DNA of 64,000 nucleotides from Aeribacillus composti (GTDB lineage Bacteria; Bacillota; Bacilli; Bacillales; Aeribacillaceae), in assembly GCF_007827555.1 (NCBI RefSeq), contig NZ_VISS01000013.1, forward strand, positions 33,674-97,673. The letters run 5' to 3'. Below the pieces are notes generated by a model that worked only from the letters and a program-made list of their open reading frames with translations, was not told where the DNA came from and made no database searches. The position numbers and the translations under genes were made by a program. This document shows positions 1 to 8,640 of the stretch, piece after piece (the first letter of the stretch is position 1; each line of letters begins with the position of its first letter).

Positions 1-1
1 A

Positions 2-277
2 GCGAAAACAGTTAATTTTAAAAACGTTTTGGATCAACAAATAAAACTGGATGCATATCGGACCAATCCGCGTCATCTTCCTTTTGTGGGCAGCGAAAGC
101 ACATCGATTGTGGAAACGAGGACAAACAGTGCTTATCAGCATAATGGGAATAATGTCGACATTGATCAAGAAATGGCAAAGCTTGCGGAAAATCAAATTT
201 TCTACAATGCATTGATTGACAGATTGAATGGCAAATTTAATTCATTAAAAACAGTAATAAAAGGTGGTCGTACATAA
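2..277 (+). CDS. flgB: Flagellar basal-body rod protein FlgB, 5' truncated
   Basis: The reading frame is already open at the left edge of the window, so the N-terminal part lies outside. The visible C-terminal 91 residues include the FlgB-type stretch DIDQEMAKLAENQIFYNALIDRLN, seen in pieces such as ENQIFYNALIDRL, which is the conserved amphipathic C-terminal helix of rod proteins. FlgB is a proximal rod subunit of the flagellar basal body, exported through the type III apparatus encoded downstream. Its stop codon overlaps the start of flgC (TAATG), which implies translational coupling. It is the first visible gene of the fla/che operon. The identification rests on the helix and on the flgC, fliE, fliF order that follows. 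Confidence 0.93.
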   Translation, partial: AKTVNFKNVLDQQIKLDAYRTNPRHLPFVGSESTSIVETRTNSAYQHNGNNVDIDQEMAKLAENQIFYNALIDRLNGKFNSLKTVIKGGRT

Positions 278-720
278 TGGGGATTTTTCAGTCTTTAAAC
301 ATTTCCGCATCAGCTTTAACAGCTCAGCGGCTGAGAATGGATGTCATTTCATCGAATATGGCAAACATGGAGACGACTAGAGCTGAATATGTGGACGGGC
401 AATGGCAGCCTTACCGCCGGAAAATGGTTGTAACAGCAGAGGATACAAAACCTTTCTCAGCTTTTCTGAATCAAGAGCTGAACGGCGTTGGAAACGGCGT
501 GAGAGTTCAAGCCATTGTTGAGGACGAGACGCCTTTTAAAATCGTTTATGATCCCGACCATCCTGATGCAGACGAAAATGGCTATGTTTCTTTGCCAAAT
601 GTAGATCCTTTAAAAGAAATGGTCGACTTAATCAGCAGCACGCGCTCATATGAAGCAAATGTTACAAGCTTTAATGCATCGAAAAACATGCTGCTGAAAG
701 CATTGGAAATAGGGAAATAG
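277..720 (+). CDS. flgC: Flagellar basal-body rod protein FlgC
   Basis: A 147-residue protein, the usual length for FlgC. It opens with the rod/hook family N-terminal helix (residues 1-35, including LNISASALTAQRLRMDVISS and the N-x-A-N motif SSNMANMETT) and closes with a C-terminal helix (EMVDLISSTRSYEANVTSFN) typical of proximal rod subunits. It polymerises with FlgB to form the rod that crosses the cell envelope. An AAGGTGG ribosome site lies about 10 bases before the ATG, inside the end of flgB. fliE follows after 16 bases. Nothing unusual is seen. Confidence 0.95.
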   Translation: MGIFQSLNISASALTAQRLRMDVISSNMANMETTRAEYVDGQWQPYRRKMVVTAEDTKPFSAFLNQELNGVGNGVRVQAIVEDETPFKIVYDPDHPDADENGYVSLPNVDPLKEMVDLISSTRSYEANVTSFNASKNMLLKALEIGK

Positions 721-736
721 AATAGGAGTGATGTAA

Positions 737-1033
737 ATGATTGAGCAAATTTCTTTTCCGACTCAATCGATCCAGCTCGAAAACCGAGCACAAAGTGCGG
801 AAAATTCTGGGAAATCATCCTTTTCAGATATGTTGAAAAAATCGCTGGAAGCTGTCAATGAAGCTCAATTAAATTCCGATCGGCTGACAAATGCTCTTGC
901 AGCAGGACAAAATGTAGAGCTTCATGATGTCATGATCGCAGCACAAAAAGCGAGCATTTTACTTGAAGCAACTGTTGAATTCAGGAATAAAGTCATTGAA
1001 GCTTATCAAGAAGTGATGAGAATGCAAATATAA
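737..1033 (+). CDS. fliE: Flagellar hook-basal body adaptor FliE
   Basis: A 98-residue protein with the FliE C-terminal signature: helices containing LHDVMIAAQKASILLEATV and EFRNKVIEAYQEVMRMQ. FliE joins the MS ring (FliF) to the rod and is among the first exported subunits. TAGGAGTGATG just upstream of the ATG serves as ribosome site. It sits between flgC and fliF as in other Bacillaceae, and its length is normal. Confidence 0.94.
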   Translation: MIEQISFPTQSIQLENRAQSAENSGKSSFSDMLKKSLEAVNEAQLNSDRLTNALAAGQNVELHDVMIAAQKASILLEATVEFRNKVIEAYQEVMRMQI

Positions 1034-1079
1034 TTAGTCTATTTAGAAATGGAATGTCATTATCGGGGGATCAGAAAGA

Positions 1080-2684
1080 ATGAATCAAAAACTACTGCAA
1101 ATAAAGGATACAATTTTGTCATTTTGGAGGCAAAGGACAAAATGGCAAAAAGCCCTCATCATCGGAGGCGCATCGCTCATCATCATTGCCATTATCGTTT
1201 CGTCAATAGTTTTGTCAAAACCGAAAATGATACCGCTATATACGAATTTATCATTGGAAGAAGCTGGCCGAATCAAAGAAACCCTCGATAACAAAGGGAT
1301 TCAATCGGAAATAGCCGATAACGGAACAACTATTAAAGTGCCGGAAAGCGAAGCAAATGCACTGAAAGTGGAGCTTGCTGCTGAAGGTATTCCTGAAAGC
1401 GGAAATATCGATTATTCGTATTTTGGACAAAATATCGGTTTTGGCATGACAGATAATGAATTTGATGTATTAAAATTAAAAGCTACACAAACAGAACTGG
1501 CCAATTTAATTAAAGAAATCGAAGGCGTAAAAAACGCTAAAGTGATGGTCAATTTACCTAAAGAAACGGTATTCGTCGGCGAGGACGCAGGAGAAGCATC
1601 AGCTTCCATTGTTTTAAATTTGGAGCCGGGTTACAAGCTTGACCAATCGCAAGTGAATGCACTCTATCACCTTGTTTCCAAGAGCGTGCCGAATTTACCT
1701 GTTGAAAACATTGTTATAATGGACCAAAATTTTGATTATTATGATTTGAAACAAGAGGATACACCTGGCACTAATTTTGCTTCCCAGCTTGAAATCAAAT
1801 CGGAAATTGAAAAAAATATTCAACGGCAAGTGCAAAGAATGCTGGGTACGATGATGGGCCAAGACAAAGTGGTTGTCAACGTATCAGCTGATATTGATTT
1901 TACCCAGGAAAAGCGGGAAGAAAACTTAGTCGAGCCAGTTGATGAGGAGAACAATGAAGGAATTGCCATCAGTGCAGAACGGATTACGGAAACATACACA
2001 GGTACTGGGGCGCAAGCTGCCGGCGTTGCTGGAACAGGTCAAACAGATGTCCCGAATACATATCAACAGGCTGCCGGTGCAAACGGAGAAGGAGAATATG
2101 AAAAAATTGAAGACCGAATTAATTATGAGGTAAACCGGATCAAACGGGAAATTGTTGAAAGTCCATATAAAATTAGAGATCTGGGCATTCAAGTCATGGT
2201 TGAGCCCCCGAATCCGGAAAATCCAAATTCGTTGCCGCAGCAGAGTGTAGATGATATTGAACAAATTTTATCAACAATTGTTCGGACAAGCATCAATGAA
2301 GATCCGGAGGCCGAGCCGTTAACGGATCAAGACATTGAGGATAAAATCGTAGTTTCTGTTCAGCCGTTTTCAGGCAAAATAAATGCGGATGATTTGGAGG
2401 AGCCATCATCATTCCCAATTTGGGGCTATGTGTTAATTGGAGCAGGCATTCTGCTTCTTGGCTTGTTATTCCTATGGTGGTGGAAAAGACGGAGAGACGA
2501 AGAAGATGAGTATGAAGATGATGAATTTGACGAAATAGAAGAAGTGGTGCCGCAGCCTGTGCAAGAAGAAGAATCTGTCGAGCAAACGAAAGCAAATGAG
2601 CAGCGTAGAAAGCTTGAGGAGCTTGCCAAAGAGAAGCCTGACGAATTCGCTAAACTATTGCGCACTTGGCTCTATGAAGACTAG
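1080..2684 (+). CDS. fliF: Flagellar MS-ring protein FliF
   Basis: A 534-residue protein of the FliF/YscJ family. A first membrane segment lies at about residues 24-46 (ALIIGGASLIIIAIIVSSIV) and a second at about 447-467 (WGYVLIGAGILLLGLLFLWWW), with the ring-building motifs between them. After the second segment comes an acidic linker and then a C-terminal tail, FAKLLRTWLYED, that matches the FliG-binding peptide. FliF forms the membrane ring on which the C ring and export gate assemble. The start is preceded by GGGGGATC. fliG follows after 13 bases. Length is close to the B. subtilis protein. Confidence 0.96.
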   Translation: MNQKLLQIKDTILSFWRQRTKWQKALIIGGASLIIIAIIVSSIVLSKPKMIPLYTNLSLEEAGRIKETLDNKGIQSEIADNGTTIKVPESEANALKVELAAEGIPESGNIDYSYFGQNIGFGMTDNEFDVLKLKATQTELANLIKEIEGVKNAKVMVNLPKETVFVGEDAGEASASIVLNLEPGYKLDQSQVNALYHLVSKSVPNLPVENIVIMDQNFDYYDLKQEDTPGTNFASQLEIKSEIEKNIQRQVQRMLGTMMGQDKVVVNVSADIDFTQEKREENLVEPVDEENNEGIAISAERITETYTGTGAQAAGVAGTGQTDVPNTYQQAAGANGEGEYEKIEDRINYEVNRIKREIVESPYKIRDLGIQVMVEPPNPENPNSLPQQSVDDIEQILSTIVRTSINEDPEAEPLTDQDIEDKIVVSVQPFSGKINADDLEEPSSFPIWGYVLIGAGILLLGLLFLWWWKRRRDEEDEYEDDEFDEIEEVVPQPVQEEESVEQTKANEQRRKLEELAKEKPDEFAKLLRTWLYED

Positions 2685-2697
2685 GGGGAAATGACAT

Positions 2698-3699
2698 ATG
2701 AAAAAGTTAAACGGTAGGCAAAAGGCTGCTATTTTATTGATCTCCTTAGGTCCGGAAGCTTCTGCTTCCGTTTATAAACACCTCACGGAAGAAGAAATTG
2801 AAAAGCTTACATTAGAAATATCGAGTGTACGGAAAGTGGATTCGCAAAAAAAAGAAGAAGTGATTGAAGAGTTTCATCAAATCGCCCTTGCGCAAGATTA
2901 TATTGCCCAAGGGGGGATCCAATATGCGAAAGAGGTGCTTGAGAAAGCATTAGGAGGGGAAAAGGCAAGTGAAATAATCAGAAGGCTGACATCTTCTCTT
3001 CAAGTACGGCCGTTTGATTTTGTTAGAAAAGCAGATCCGGCTCAAATTTTAAACTTTATACAAAACGAGCATCCGCAAACGATCGCTTTAGTTTTGTCCT
3101 ATCTGGATGCCAAGCAGTCGGGACAAATTTTATCGAGCTTGCCTCAGGAAGTTCAAGCGGATATTGCAAGAAGAATCGCCATTATGGACCGCACATCCCC
3201 TGAAGTAATTAATGAAGTTGAACAAGTTTTAGAGAAGAAGCTTTCTTCTACTGTAACGGAAGATTTCACAGAAACGGGTGGAATCGAAACAGTAGTGGAA
3301 GTGTTAAACGGTGTCGACCGCTCGACAGAACGAACGATACTGGAAGCACTAGAAGTGCAGGACCCCGAGCTGGCCGAAGAAATCAAAAAGCGGATGTTTG
3401 TATTTGAAGATATTGTTACCTTGGATAACCGCGCCATTCAGCGCGTCATTCGCGAAGTGGATAATAATGATCTCATGCTGGCGTTAAAGGTTGCGTCGGA
3501 TGAAGTGAAAGAAATTGTCTTTAAAAATATGTCAACTAGAATGGCGGAAACATTCAAGGAGGAAATGAATTACATGGGTCCTGTTCGGCTTCGTGATGTA
3601 GAAGAAGCGCAATCAAGAATTGTTGAAGTGATAAGAAGATTAGAGGATGCTGGCGAAATTGTGATCGCTCGAGGACAAGGAGATGAAATCATTGTCTAG
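2698..3699 (+). CDS. fliG: Flagellar motor switch protein FliG
   Basis: A 333-residue protein with three FliG domains. The N-terminal domain (RQKAAILLISLGPEASASVY) binds FliF. The middle domain carries the EHPQ motif (FIQNEHPQTIALVLSYLDAK). The C-terminal torque domain has the charged helix around RAIQRVIREVDNNDLMLALK that meets the stator. FliG sits on the cytoplasmic face of the MS ring and converts ion flow into rotation. GGGGGAAATGACAT precedes the ATG. The 3' end overlaps the 5' end of fliH. Confidence 0.97.
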   Translation: MKKLNGRQKAAILLISLGPEASASVYKHLTEEEIEKLTLEISSVRKVDSQKKEEVIEEFHQIALAQDYIAQGGIQYAKEVLEKALGGEKASEIIRRLTSSLQVRPFDFVRKADPAQILNFIQNEHPQTIALVLSYLDAKQSGQILSSLPQEVQADIARRIAIMDRTSPEVINEVEQVLEKKLSSTVTEDFTETGGIETVVEVLNGVDRSTERTILEALEVQDPELAEEIKKRMFVFEDIVTLDNRAIQRVIREVDNNDLMLALKVASDEVKEIVFKNMSTRMAETFKEEMNYMGPVRLRDVEEAQSRIVEVIRRLEDAGEIVIARGQGDEIIV

Positions 3700-4444
3700 A
3701 GTCATAAAATCCGGCCATGCTTGGTCATTGCACAAGCCGCACAAATTGGCGATCAGAACGATCCAAATTCAGGAAGAGTTCGCCGCTTCCGATCAAGAAG
3801 AGAACACACAGCGCTCACAGTTCCTTGAGGCAGCCCATTTGGAAGCAGAGAAAATTTTAGAAAAAGCTGAAGAAGAAAAAACGCGATTGCTTAAGGAGAT
3901 CGAAAAAGAAAGGGAAGCTTGGCAGGAAGAAAAAGCGCGCCTAATAGAAGAAGCAAGAAAAGAAGGGTATCAAGCCGGTTTTGAAAAAGGGAAAAAAGAT
4001 GGACTTCAAGAGTATGAAAATGTGATTGAATCTGCCAGACAGGTAGTCCAGCTTTCCAAAAAAGATTATGAGAAAAAAATAGAAGCTTCCGAGGAAACCA
4101 TTATTGAAATTGCTGTAAAAGTAGCGGAAAAAATTATTGCAGCCAACCTAAAGCGAGAGCCTGAACTGTTTACTGGATTGGTTCGCGAAGTGATTTGTGA
4201 AGTAAAGGAATATCCAGAAGTCAAAATATACGTTCACCCTGACAAATATGAATTTATGCTTGAACAAAAAGAAGAATTAATGGAACTATTTACAACTAAA
4301 ACGGAGCTCTATATTTTTCCGGATATAAATTTGCCTGAAAACGGAATTTGTGTGGAATCGCCATTTGGAAAAATTGATGCGAGCATTGATACACAGCTGG
4401 AGCAATTAAAAAGCAAGCTGTTAAATCTTGTCAGGGAGGATTGA
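3692..4444 (+). CDS. fliH: Flagellar export ATPase regulator FliH
   Basis: About 250 residues from the start chosen here. The N-terminal half (about residues 30-110) is a long, charged coiled coil rich in E, K and A (HLEAEKILEKAEEEKTRLLK). The C-terminal half is the FliH/V-ATPase subunit E-like domain (IIEIAVKVAEKIIAANL). FliH binds and regulates the FliI ATPase. An upstream ATG at 3683 sits directly against the AAGGAG at 3677-3682, too close to be used; the TTG at 3692 has a 9-base spacer and begins LSRVIKS, which fits FliH N-termini as I recall them. The gene overlaps fliG by 8 bases from this start. Confidence 0.9.
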   Translation: MSRVIKSGHAWSLHKPHKLAIRTIQIQEEFAASDQEENTQRSQFLEAAHLEAEKILEKAEEEKTRLLKEIEKEREAWQEEKARLIEEARKEGYQAGFEKGKKDGLQEYENVIESARQVVQLSKKDYEKKIEASEETIIEIAVKVAEKIIAANLKREPELFTGLVREVICEVKEYPEVKIYVHPDKYEFMLEQKEELMELFTTKTELYIFPDINLPENGICVESPFGKIDASIDTQLEQLKSKLLNLVRED

Positions 4445-4449
4445 AGCGA

Positions 4450-5766
4450 TTGAAACTAGCTCAATTGATCGACCATATAGATCGGCTGGACTCTTATAAG
4501 AGATATGGAAAAGTGAAAAAAGTAGTCGGACTCATGATTGAATCACGCGGACCTGAATGTTCCATCGGCGATGTTTGCTATGTACATGTAGGAAAAAATG
4601 AAAAAACGCTGGCAGAAGTTGTCGGATTCAAAGAAGAAAATATTCTATTAATGCCGTTTACAAAGGTCAACCAAATTGCACCTGGCTGTGTCGTGGAAGC
4701 AACAGGCTCGCCCCTGAAAATAAAATCGGGAATCAGCCTGATCGGAAAAGTATTAGATGCATTTGGTCATCCAATGGACGGATCCAATCTTCCAAAAGGT
4801 TTAACGACTATTCTGTCTGAAAATGAGCCGCCGAACCCGTTAACCCGGCCGCCGATCACCAAAAAAATTGAAGTGGGTGTGAAAGCAATTGACGGTTTTT
4901 TAACGATTGGGAAAGGTCAGCGGGTAGGTATTTTTGCAGGAAGCGGCGTTGGAAAAAGTACTTTGCTCGGAATGATCGCAAGAAGCTCAGGAGCAGATAT
5001 AAATGTGATTGCCTTAATAGGTGAAAGGGGAAGAGAAGTTCGAGAATTTATTGAGAGAGATTTAGGGGAAGAAGGGCTAAAGCGGACGATTATTGTGGCG
5101 GCAACCTCCGATCAGCCGGCTTTAATGAGAATTAAAGCTGCCTATTCTGCAACGGCGATTGCAGAATATTTTCGAGATAAAGGATATAATGTCATGTTTA
5201 TGATGGATTCAGTCACGAGAGTAGCGATTGCGCAAAGGGAAATTGGACTGGCTGTTGGGGAACCACCGACGACAAAAGGATACACCCCTTCAGTGTTCGC
5301 CATGCTTCCTCGACTTTTAGAAAGAACAGGAAATAATGAAAAGGGTTCGATCACAGCCATTTATACTGTCTTAGTTGATGGCGATGATATGAACGAACCG
5401 ATAGCGGATACTGTGAGAGGAATTTTGGACGGGCACATTGTGCTCGATCGCGAGTTGGCGAATAGAGGACATTTTCCTGCAATTAATATTTTAAAAAGCG
5501 TCAGCCGCCTTATGAACCATATTGTCGAACCGGCGCATCTGGAAGCTGCGAACAAACTGAAAGCATTGTACTCTACATATACCGAGTCAGAAGATTTAAT
5601 TAAGATCGGCGCATATAAAAGAGGCTCTTCAAAAGAAATGGATCAAGCAATGGATTATTATCCGAAAATAAACGGATTTCTTCAGCAGCATATGAATGAA
5701 AAAATAACATTTGAGGAAAGCGTACAGCAATTAATTTCGCTACTTGAAGAAGGTGACAAGACATGA
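4450..5766 (+). CDS. fliI: Flagellum-specific export ATPase FliI
   Basis: About 438 residues from the TTG at 4450. The ATPase core has a Walker A loop GSGVGKST at about residues 169-176, the LIGERGREVREF stretch, and a Walker B region ending MFMMDSVTR, all typical of the F1-beta-like FliI/YscN family. It hydrolyses ATP to help feed unfolded subunits to the export gate. AGGGAGGA at 4433-4440 lies 9 bases before this TTG, whereas an in-frame TTG at 4441 touches the ribosome site, so 4450 is preferred. It starts just after the fliH stop and overlaps fliJ by four bases (ATGA). Confidence 0.96.
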   Translation: MKLAQLIDHIDRLDSYKRYGKVKKVVGLMIESRGPECSIGDVCYVHVGKNEKTLAEVVGFKEENILLMPFTKVNQIAPGCVVEATGSPLKIKSGISLIGKVLDAFGHPMDGSNLPKGLTTILSENEPPNPLTRPPITKKIEVGVKAIDGFLTIGKGQRVGIFAGSGVGKSTLLGMIARSSGADINVIALIGERGREVREFIERDLGEEGLKRTIIVAATSDQPALMRIKAAYSATAIAEYFRDKGYNVMFMMDSVTRVAIAQREIGLAVGEPPTTKGYTPSVFAMLPRLLERTGNNEKGSITAIYTVLVDGDDMNEPIADTVRGILDGHIVLDRELANRGHFPAINILKSVSRLMNHIVEPAHLEAANKLKALYSTYTESEDLIKIGAYKRGSSKEMDQAMDYYPKINGFLQQHMNEKITFEESVQQLISLLEEGDKT

Positions 5767-6206
5767 CATACCATTTCCGCTACCAAAAAATATTGGATGT
5801 AAAGGAAAATGAGAAACGAAAATCATCAAAAGAATATGAAGATTCCGTTGAAAATTTTAAAAAAGTTGCAACAAAGCTGTATACATTTTTAAAGCAAAAA
5901 GAGGAGTTCGTAAAGCTTCAAGAAGAAAAATTGAACAAAGGGATGTCCGTTCAAGAAATTAAGCAGTATCAACAGTTTGTTCAAAATTTGGAAAAAACAA
6001 TTGAGCATTACCAGCAGCTTGTCATTTATTCTCGTAATGCAATGAATGAAAAACAGTCGATTTTGATGCAAAAACATATAGAAGTAAAGCAATATGAAAA
6101 AATAAAAGAAAAAGATTACAAGAAATTTATGGAGCTAAGGAAACGAGAAGAAGGAAAAATGATGGATGAAATATCAATCATTACATATTCGTTTCATAGA
6201 AATTAG
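5763..6206 (+). CDS. fliJ: Flagellar export chaperone FliJ
   Basis: A 147-residue, almost wholly helical and highly charged protein with the FliJ opening FRYQKILDVKENEKRKSSKEY and long heptad-like stretches. FliJ is the central stalk of the FliH-FliI export complex and escorts rod/hook cargo. The ATG overlaps the fliI stop (ATGA), indicating translational coupling. Primary sequence is weakly conserved in this family, so position between fliI and ylxF supports the name as much as the sequence does. Confidence 0.9.
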   Translation: MTYHFRYQKILDVKENEKRKSSKEYEDSVENFKKVATKLYTFLKQKEEFVKLQEEKLNKGMSVQEIKQYQQFVQNLEKTIEHYQQLVIYSRNAMNEKQSILMQKHIEVKQYEKIKEKDYKKFMELRKREEGKMMDEISIITYSFHRN

Positions 6207-6215
6207 GTGGAAATG

Positions 6216-6836
6216 ATGGCGAAAAAAGAAAAGAAACGAGGCGGTTTAAAAACTTTCTTGACCATATTTTTATCACTTTTTAGTCTTGGGCTTGTCGCCG
6301 TAATCGTCATGTTTTTTCTCGGCATTCTGCCGGCCCAAAATATTCCGATTATTTCGGACTTAGCGCAAGGAAGTCAGAAGCAAGAAAATCTTGAAAGGCT
6401 GAACGAGCAGCTGGAAAAAGAGCAAGAAGAGCTCAAGCAAAAGATTGAAGAGCAGGAAAGCACAATCAATCAGCTGCAAGAACAGCTGAAAAGCAAGGAT
6501 GAAGAAATACAAGAGCTGACACAGCAAATCAACTCATTGGAAAACGCAGCTCAAACCAATCCGCAAAAAAATCAACAAGCCGTTGATATTGCGAAAGTAT
6601 ATGGGGAAATGTCAAGTAAAAAAGCAGCTGCCATCATTACAGAGCTTTCTGATGATGAAGCAGTCAGCATACTATCATCTTTAAAAAAAGCCGTGCTTGC
6701 TAGAATTTTAGAAAAAATGACTCCCCAAGACGCTGCCAAATATACGAAGCTGTTATCCGAGCAATCAGCAGCTCAATCTGAACAACCAGCAGCCGAATCT
6801 GCACCATCAGCAACTGAAGAGGCAGCTGCTCAATAA
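6216..6836 (+). CDS. ylxF: YlxF, MotE-like MgtE-N domain protein
   Basis: About 206 residues. It has a basic N-terminus, one membrane segment at about residues 13-38 (TFLTIFLSLFSLGLVAVIVM), a coiled coil at about 58-112 rich in E, Q and L, and a C-terminal MgtE-N-like helical domain (VYGEMSSKKAAAIITELSDD and KKAVLARILEKMTPQDAAKY), followed by a low-complexity Ala/Ser/Glu tail. MotE-type proteins are reported to chaperone MotC in alphaproteobacteria; the Bacillus counterpart is poorly understood. AGGTGG at 6205-6210 suits the ATG at 6216 better than the in-frame GTG at 6207 or ATG at 6213. Confidence 0.88.
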   Translation: MAKKEKKRGGLKTFLTIFLSLFSLGLVAVIVMFFLGILPAQNIPIISDLAQGSQKQENLERLNEQLEKEQEELKQKIEEQESTINQLQEQLKSKDEEIQELTQQINSLENAAQTNPQKNQQAVDIAKVYGEMSSKKAAAIITELSDDEAVSILSSLKKAVLARILEKMTPQDAAKYTKLLSEQSAAQSEQPAAESAPSATEEAAAQ

Positions 6837-6880
6837 ATAACTTACATGAACATTCTGATCATATTACAGGAGGTGAACAA

Positions 6881-8152
6881 ATGGATGCCATTAAATTGCA
6901 GTTTTTCCAATTGAACACGCGAAACATACAATCAACAAACGGAGAAGAAAAAAAGGAAGAGTCAACTTTTCAAACGTTTTTTGATCAGCTTGTGAACATG
7001 AAGCCAGCCGATCAGGTGAAAGGAAATGAACCGCAAAAATTAGAAATCGAAACAACTATCTTAGAAGAGTTGCAAGATGCGATCAAAAATTGGCTCTCTC
7101 TTGACATTTTGCACGATCAGGAAACAGACGCTCAAGACAAACAGGAGAGAGAAGACAGCAGTTTATCTTCTGTCAGCCAACCTTCTTCTGAAAAGTTGGA
7201 ATTGACATTTGCGAGCAATATGGAACTGAATGTTGATCATACGGAGCAAAGTCCGGAAAAAACTGTACTTTTTCAGCAAATCACTGCTATTTTAGCTTAT
7301 TTGCAACGAAATGAGCCGAACGAGTTTATTCGAATGCTCGAAGTTTTTGAAACCATTACTAGAAAGTATGGAGATCTAGGCAGCACGATGCTTCAAAATA
7401 TTTTAACAGCTGTTCGGATTGGACGATATGAGAATCACAGTACTACCATAGCTGACATATTGCCTAATGATCTAGAAACATCAGAGCCGCTTCATTTTAT
7501 ACAACAAATGGACACGAATAAGAAACCATTTGTGCAGCGTGAGGAAATATTGGCAAGAACGCATCCTCTAATGGAGTTTGTTCAACAAGAGAGCCGTGCT
7601 GAACAAAAAAGTGTTGGAAATTTCCTAACGGGCCAAACGAAGGATACGTTTGAGTTGACTCTTACATCATACATAAACAAATTTGGCTCAGAAAATCCGG
7701 CTTCGCAAATTGATTCTGAACTGAGTATAGACGTCCAAGAGGAATTTTTTCAAAAGTTAAATGACGTAATAAAAACAAGTCGATTTGGCCAGCTTCCCAA
7801 TGGCGCACAAAAATTGACGATACGGCTCACTCCGGAGCATTTAGGGACCATTACCATTCAATTAATAAAAGATGGCGACCAAATGAGCGCCAAAATTAAG
7901 ACATCGACTCAATCAGCGAAAGAATTGTTAGAGCATAGTATTCAGCAGTTAAAGCATTCACTGCCGAATGTAACATTGCAAATTGACCGCTTTGATATTT
8001 TTGACGAAGAGCATTATTTCTTTCAAGAAAAAAGAGGACGTGGCAATTCGCAGCAACATAACGGGGAAGATCAAGAAAAGCATCAAAATGAACAGCAGAA
8101 CGACCAAACTTTTATGGAAAAATTAAAAGAGTATGTAAATGCCATTATATAG
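6881..8152 (+). CDS. fliK: Flagellar hook-length control protein FliK
   Basis: A 423-residue protein with a variable, charged N-terminal two thirds and a conserved C-terminal FliK domain at about residues 305-385 (LTIRLTPEHLGTITIQLIKD, then SAKIKTSTQSAKELLEHSIQ). FliK is exported, measures hook length and switches the export gate (FlhB) from hook to filament substrates. The tail is rich in Q, N, E and H. AGGAGGTGAACAA precedes the ATG. It lies directly before flgD and flgE, whose assembly it controls. It is somewhat shorter than the B. subtilis protein as I remember it. Confidence 0.93.
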   Translation: MDAIKLQFFQLNTRNIQSTNGEEKKEESTFQTFFDQLVNMKPADQVKGNEPQKLEIETTILEELQDAIKNWLSLDILHDQETDAQDKQEREDSSLSSVSQPSSEKLELTFASNMELNVDHTEQSPEKTVLFQQITAILAYLQRNEPNEFIRMLEVFETITRKYGDLGSTMLQNILTAVRIGRYENHSTTIADILPNDLETSEPLHFIQQMDTNKKPFVQREEILARTHPLMEFVQQESRAEQKSVGNFLTGQTKDTFELTLTSYINKFGSENPASQIDSELSIDVQEEFFQKLNDVIKTSRFGQLPNGAQKLTIRLTPEHLGTITIQLIKDGDQMSAKIKTSTQSAKELLEHSIQQLKHSLPNVTLQIDRFDIFDEEHYFFQEKRGRGNSQQHNGEDQEKHQNEQQNDQTFMEKLKEYVNAII

Positions 8153-8161
8153 GAGGTTCTT

Positions 8162-8605
8162 ATGAGCGGAATTTCCATCGACAGCTATTTGTTATCGACC
8201 TATACAGAAAACAAAGCAAGGGAAGCTAAGTCAACTCTTGGAAAAGATGATTTTTTGAAGTTATTGATTACCCAATTGCAATATCAGGATCCGCTAAATC
8301 CAATGGAAGATAAAGAGTTTATTGCTCAAATGGCGAATTTCTCAACATTGGAACAAATAACAAACATGAATAAATCGCTTGAAGCCTTTTTAAAATCGGA
8401 TGCACTCATCAAATATTCGCAGCTCATCGGCAAATCGGTAGAATACTCAAAAGAAGGTGAGCAAAAGCAGAGCATTGTCAAAAGCGTGCGGATGAATGGA
8501 GATACAGTCATCATTGCGCTTGCCAACGGCGATGAAGTGGAAAGCTCAAGTATTACGAAAGTATCCGAAGCTGGAGAAAACGATTCATCTGATCAGGAAG
8601 GATAA
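8162..8605 (+). CDS. flgD: Flagellar hook scaffolding protein FlgD
   Basis: A 147-residue protein with the diagnostic FlgD N-terminal motif DDFLKLLITQLQYQDPLNPM followed by FIAQMANFSTLEQITNMNKS. FlgD caps the growing hook and is needed for FlgE polymerisation. It is short, lacking the extended C-terminal beta domains of E. coli FlgD, as is usual in Bacillus. TAGGAGGTTCTT precedes the ATG. Its partner FlgE, encoded next, is unusually large here, so a cap of normal size builds an enlarged hook subunit. Confidence 0.95.
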   Translation: MSGISIDSYLLSTYTENKAREAKSTLGKDDFLKLLITQLQYQDPLNPMEDKEFIAQMANFSTLEQITNMNKSLEAFLKSDALIKYSQLIGKSVEYSKEGEQKQSIVKSVRMNGDTVIIALANGDEVESSSITKVSEAGENDSSDQEG

Positions 8606-8640
8606 TAATATTAAAATTTTAAAGAAAGGGAGAGGTTCAT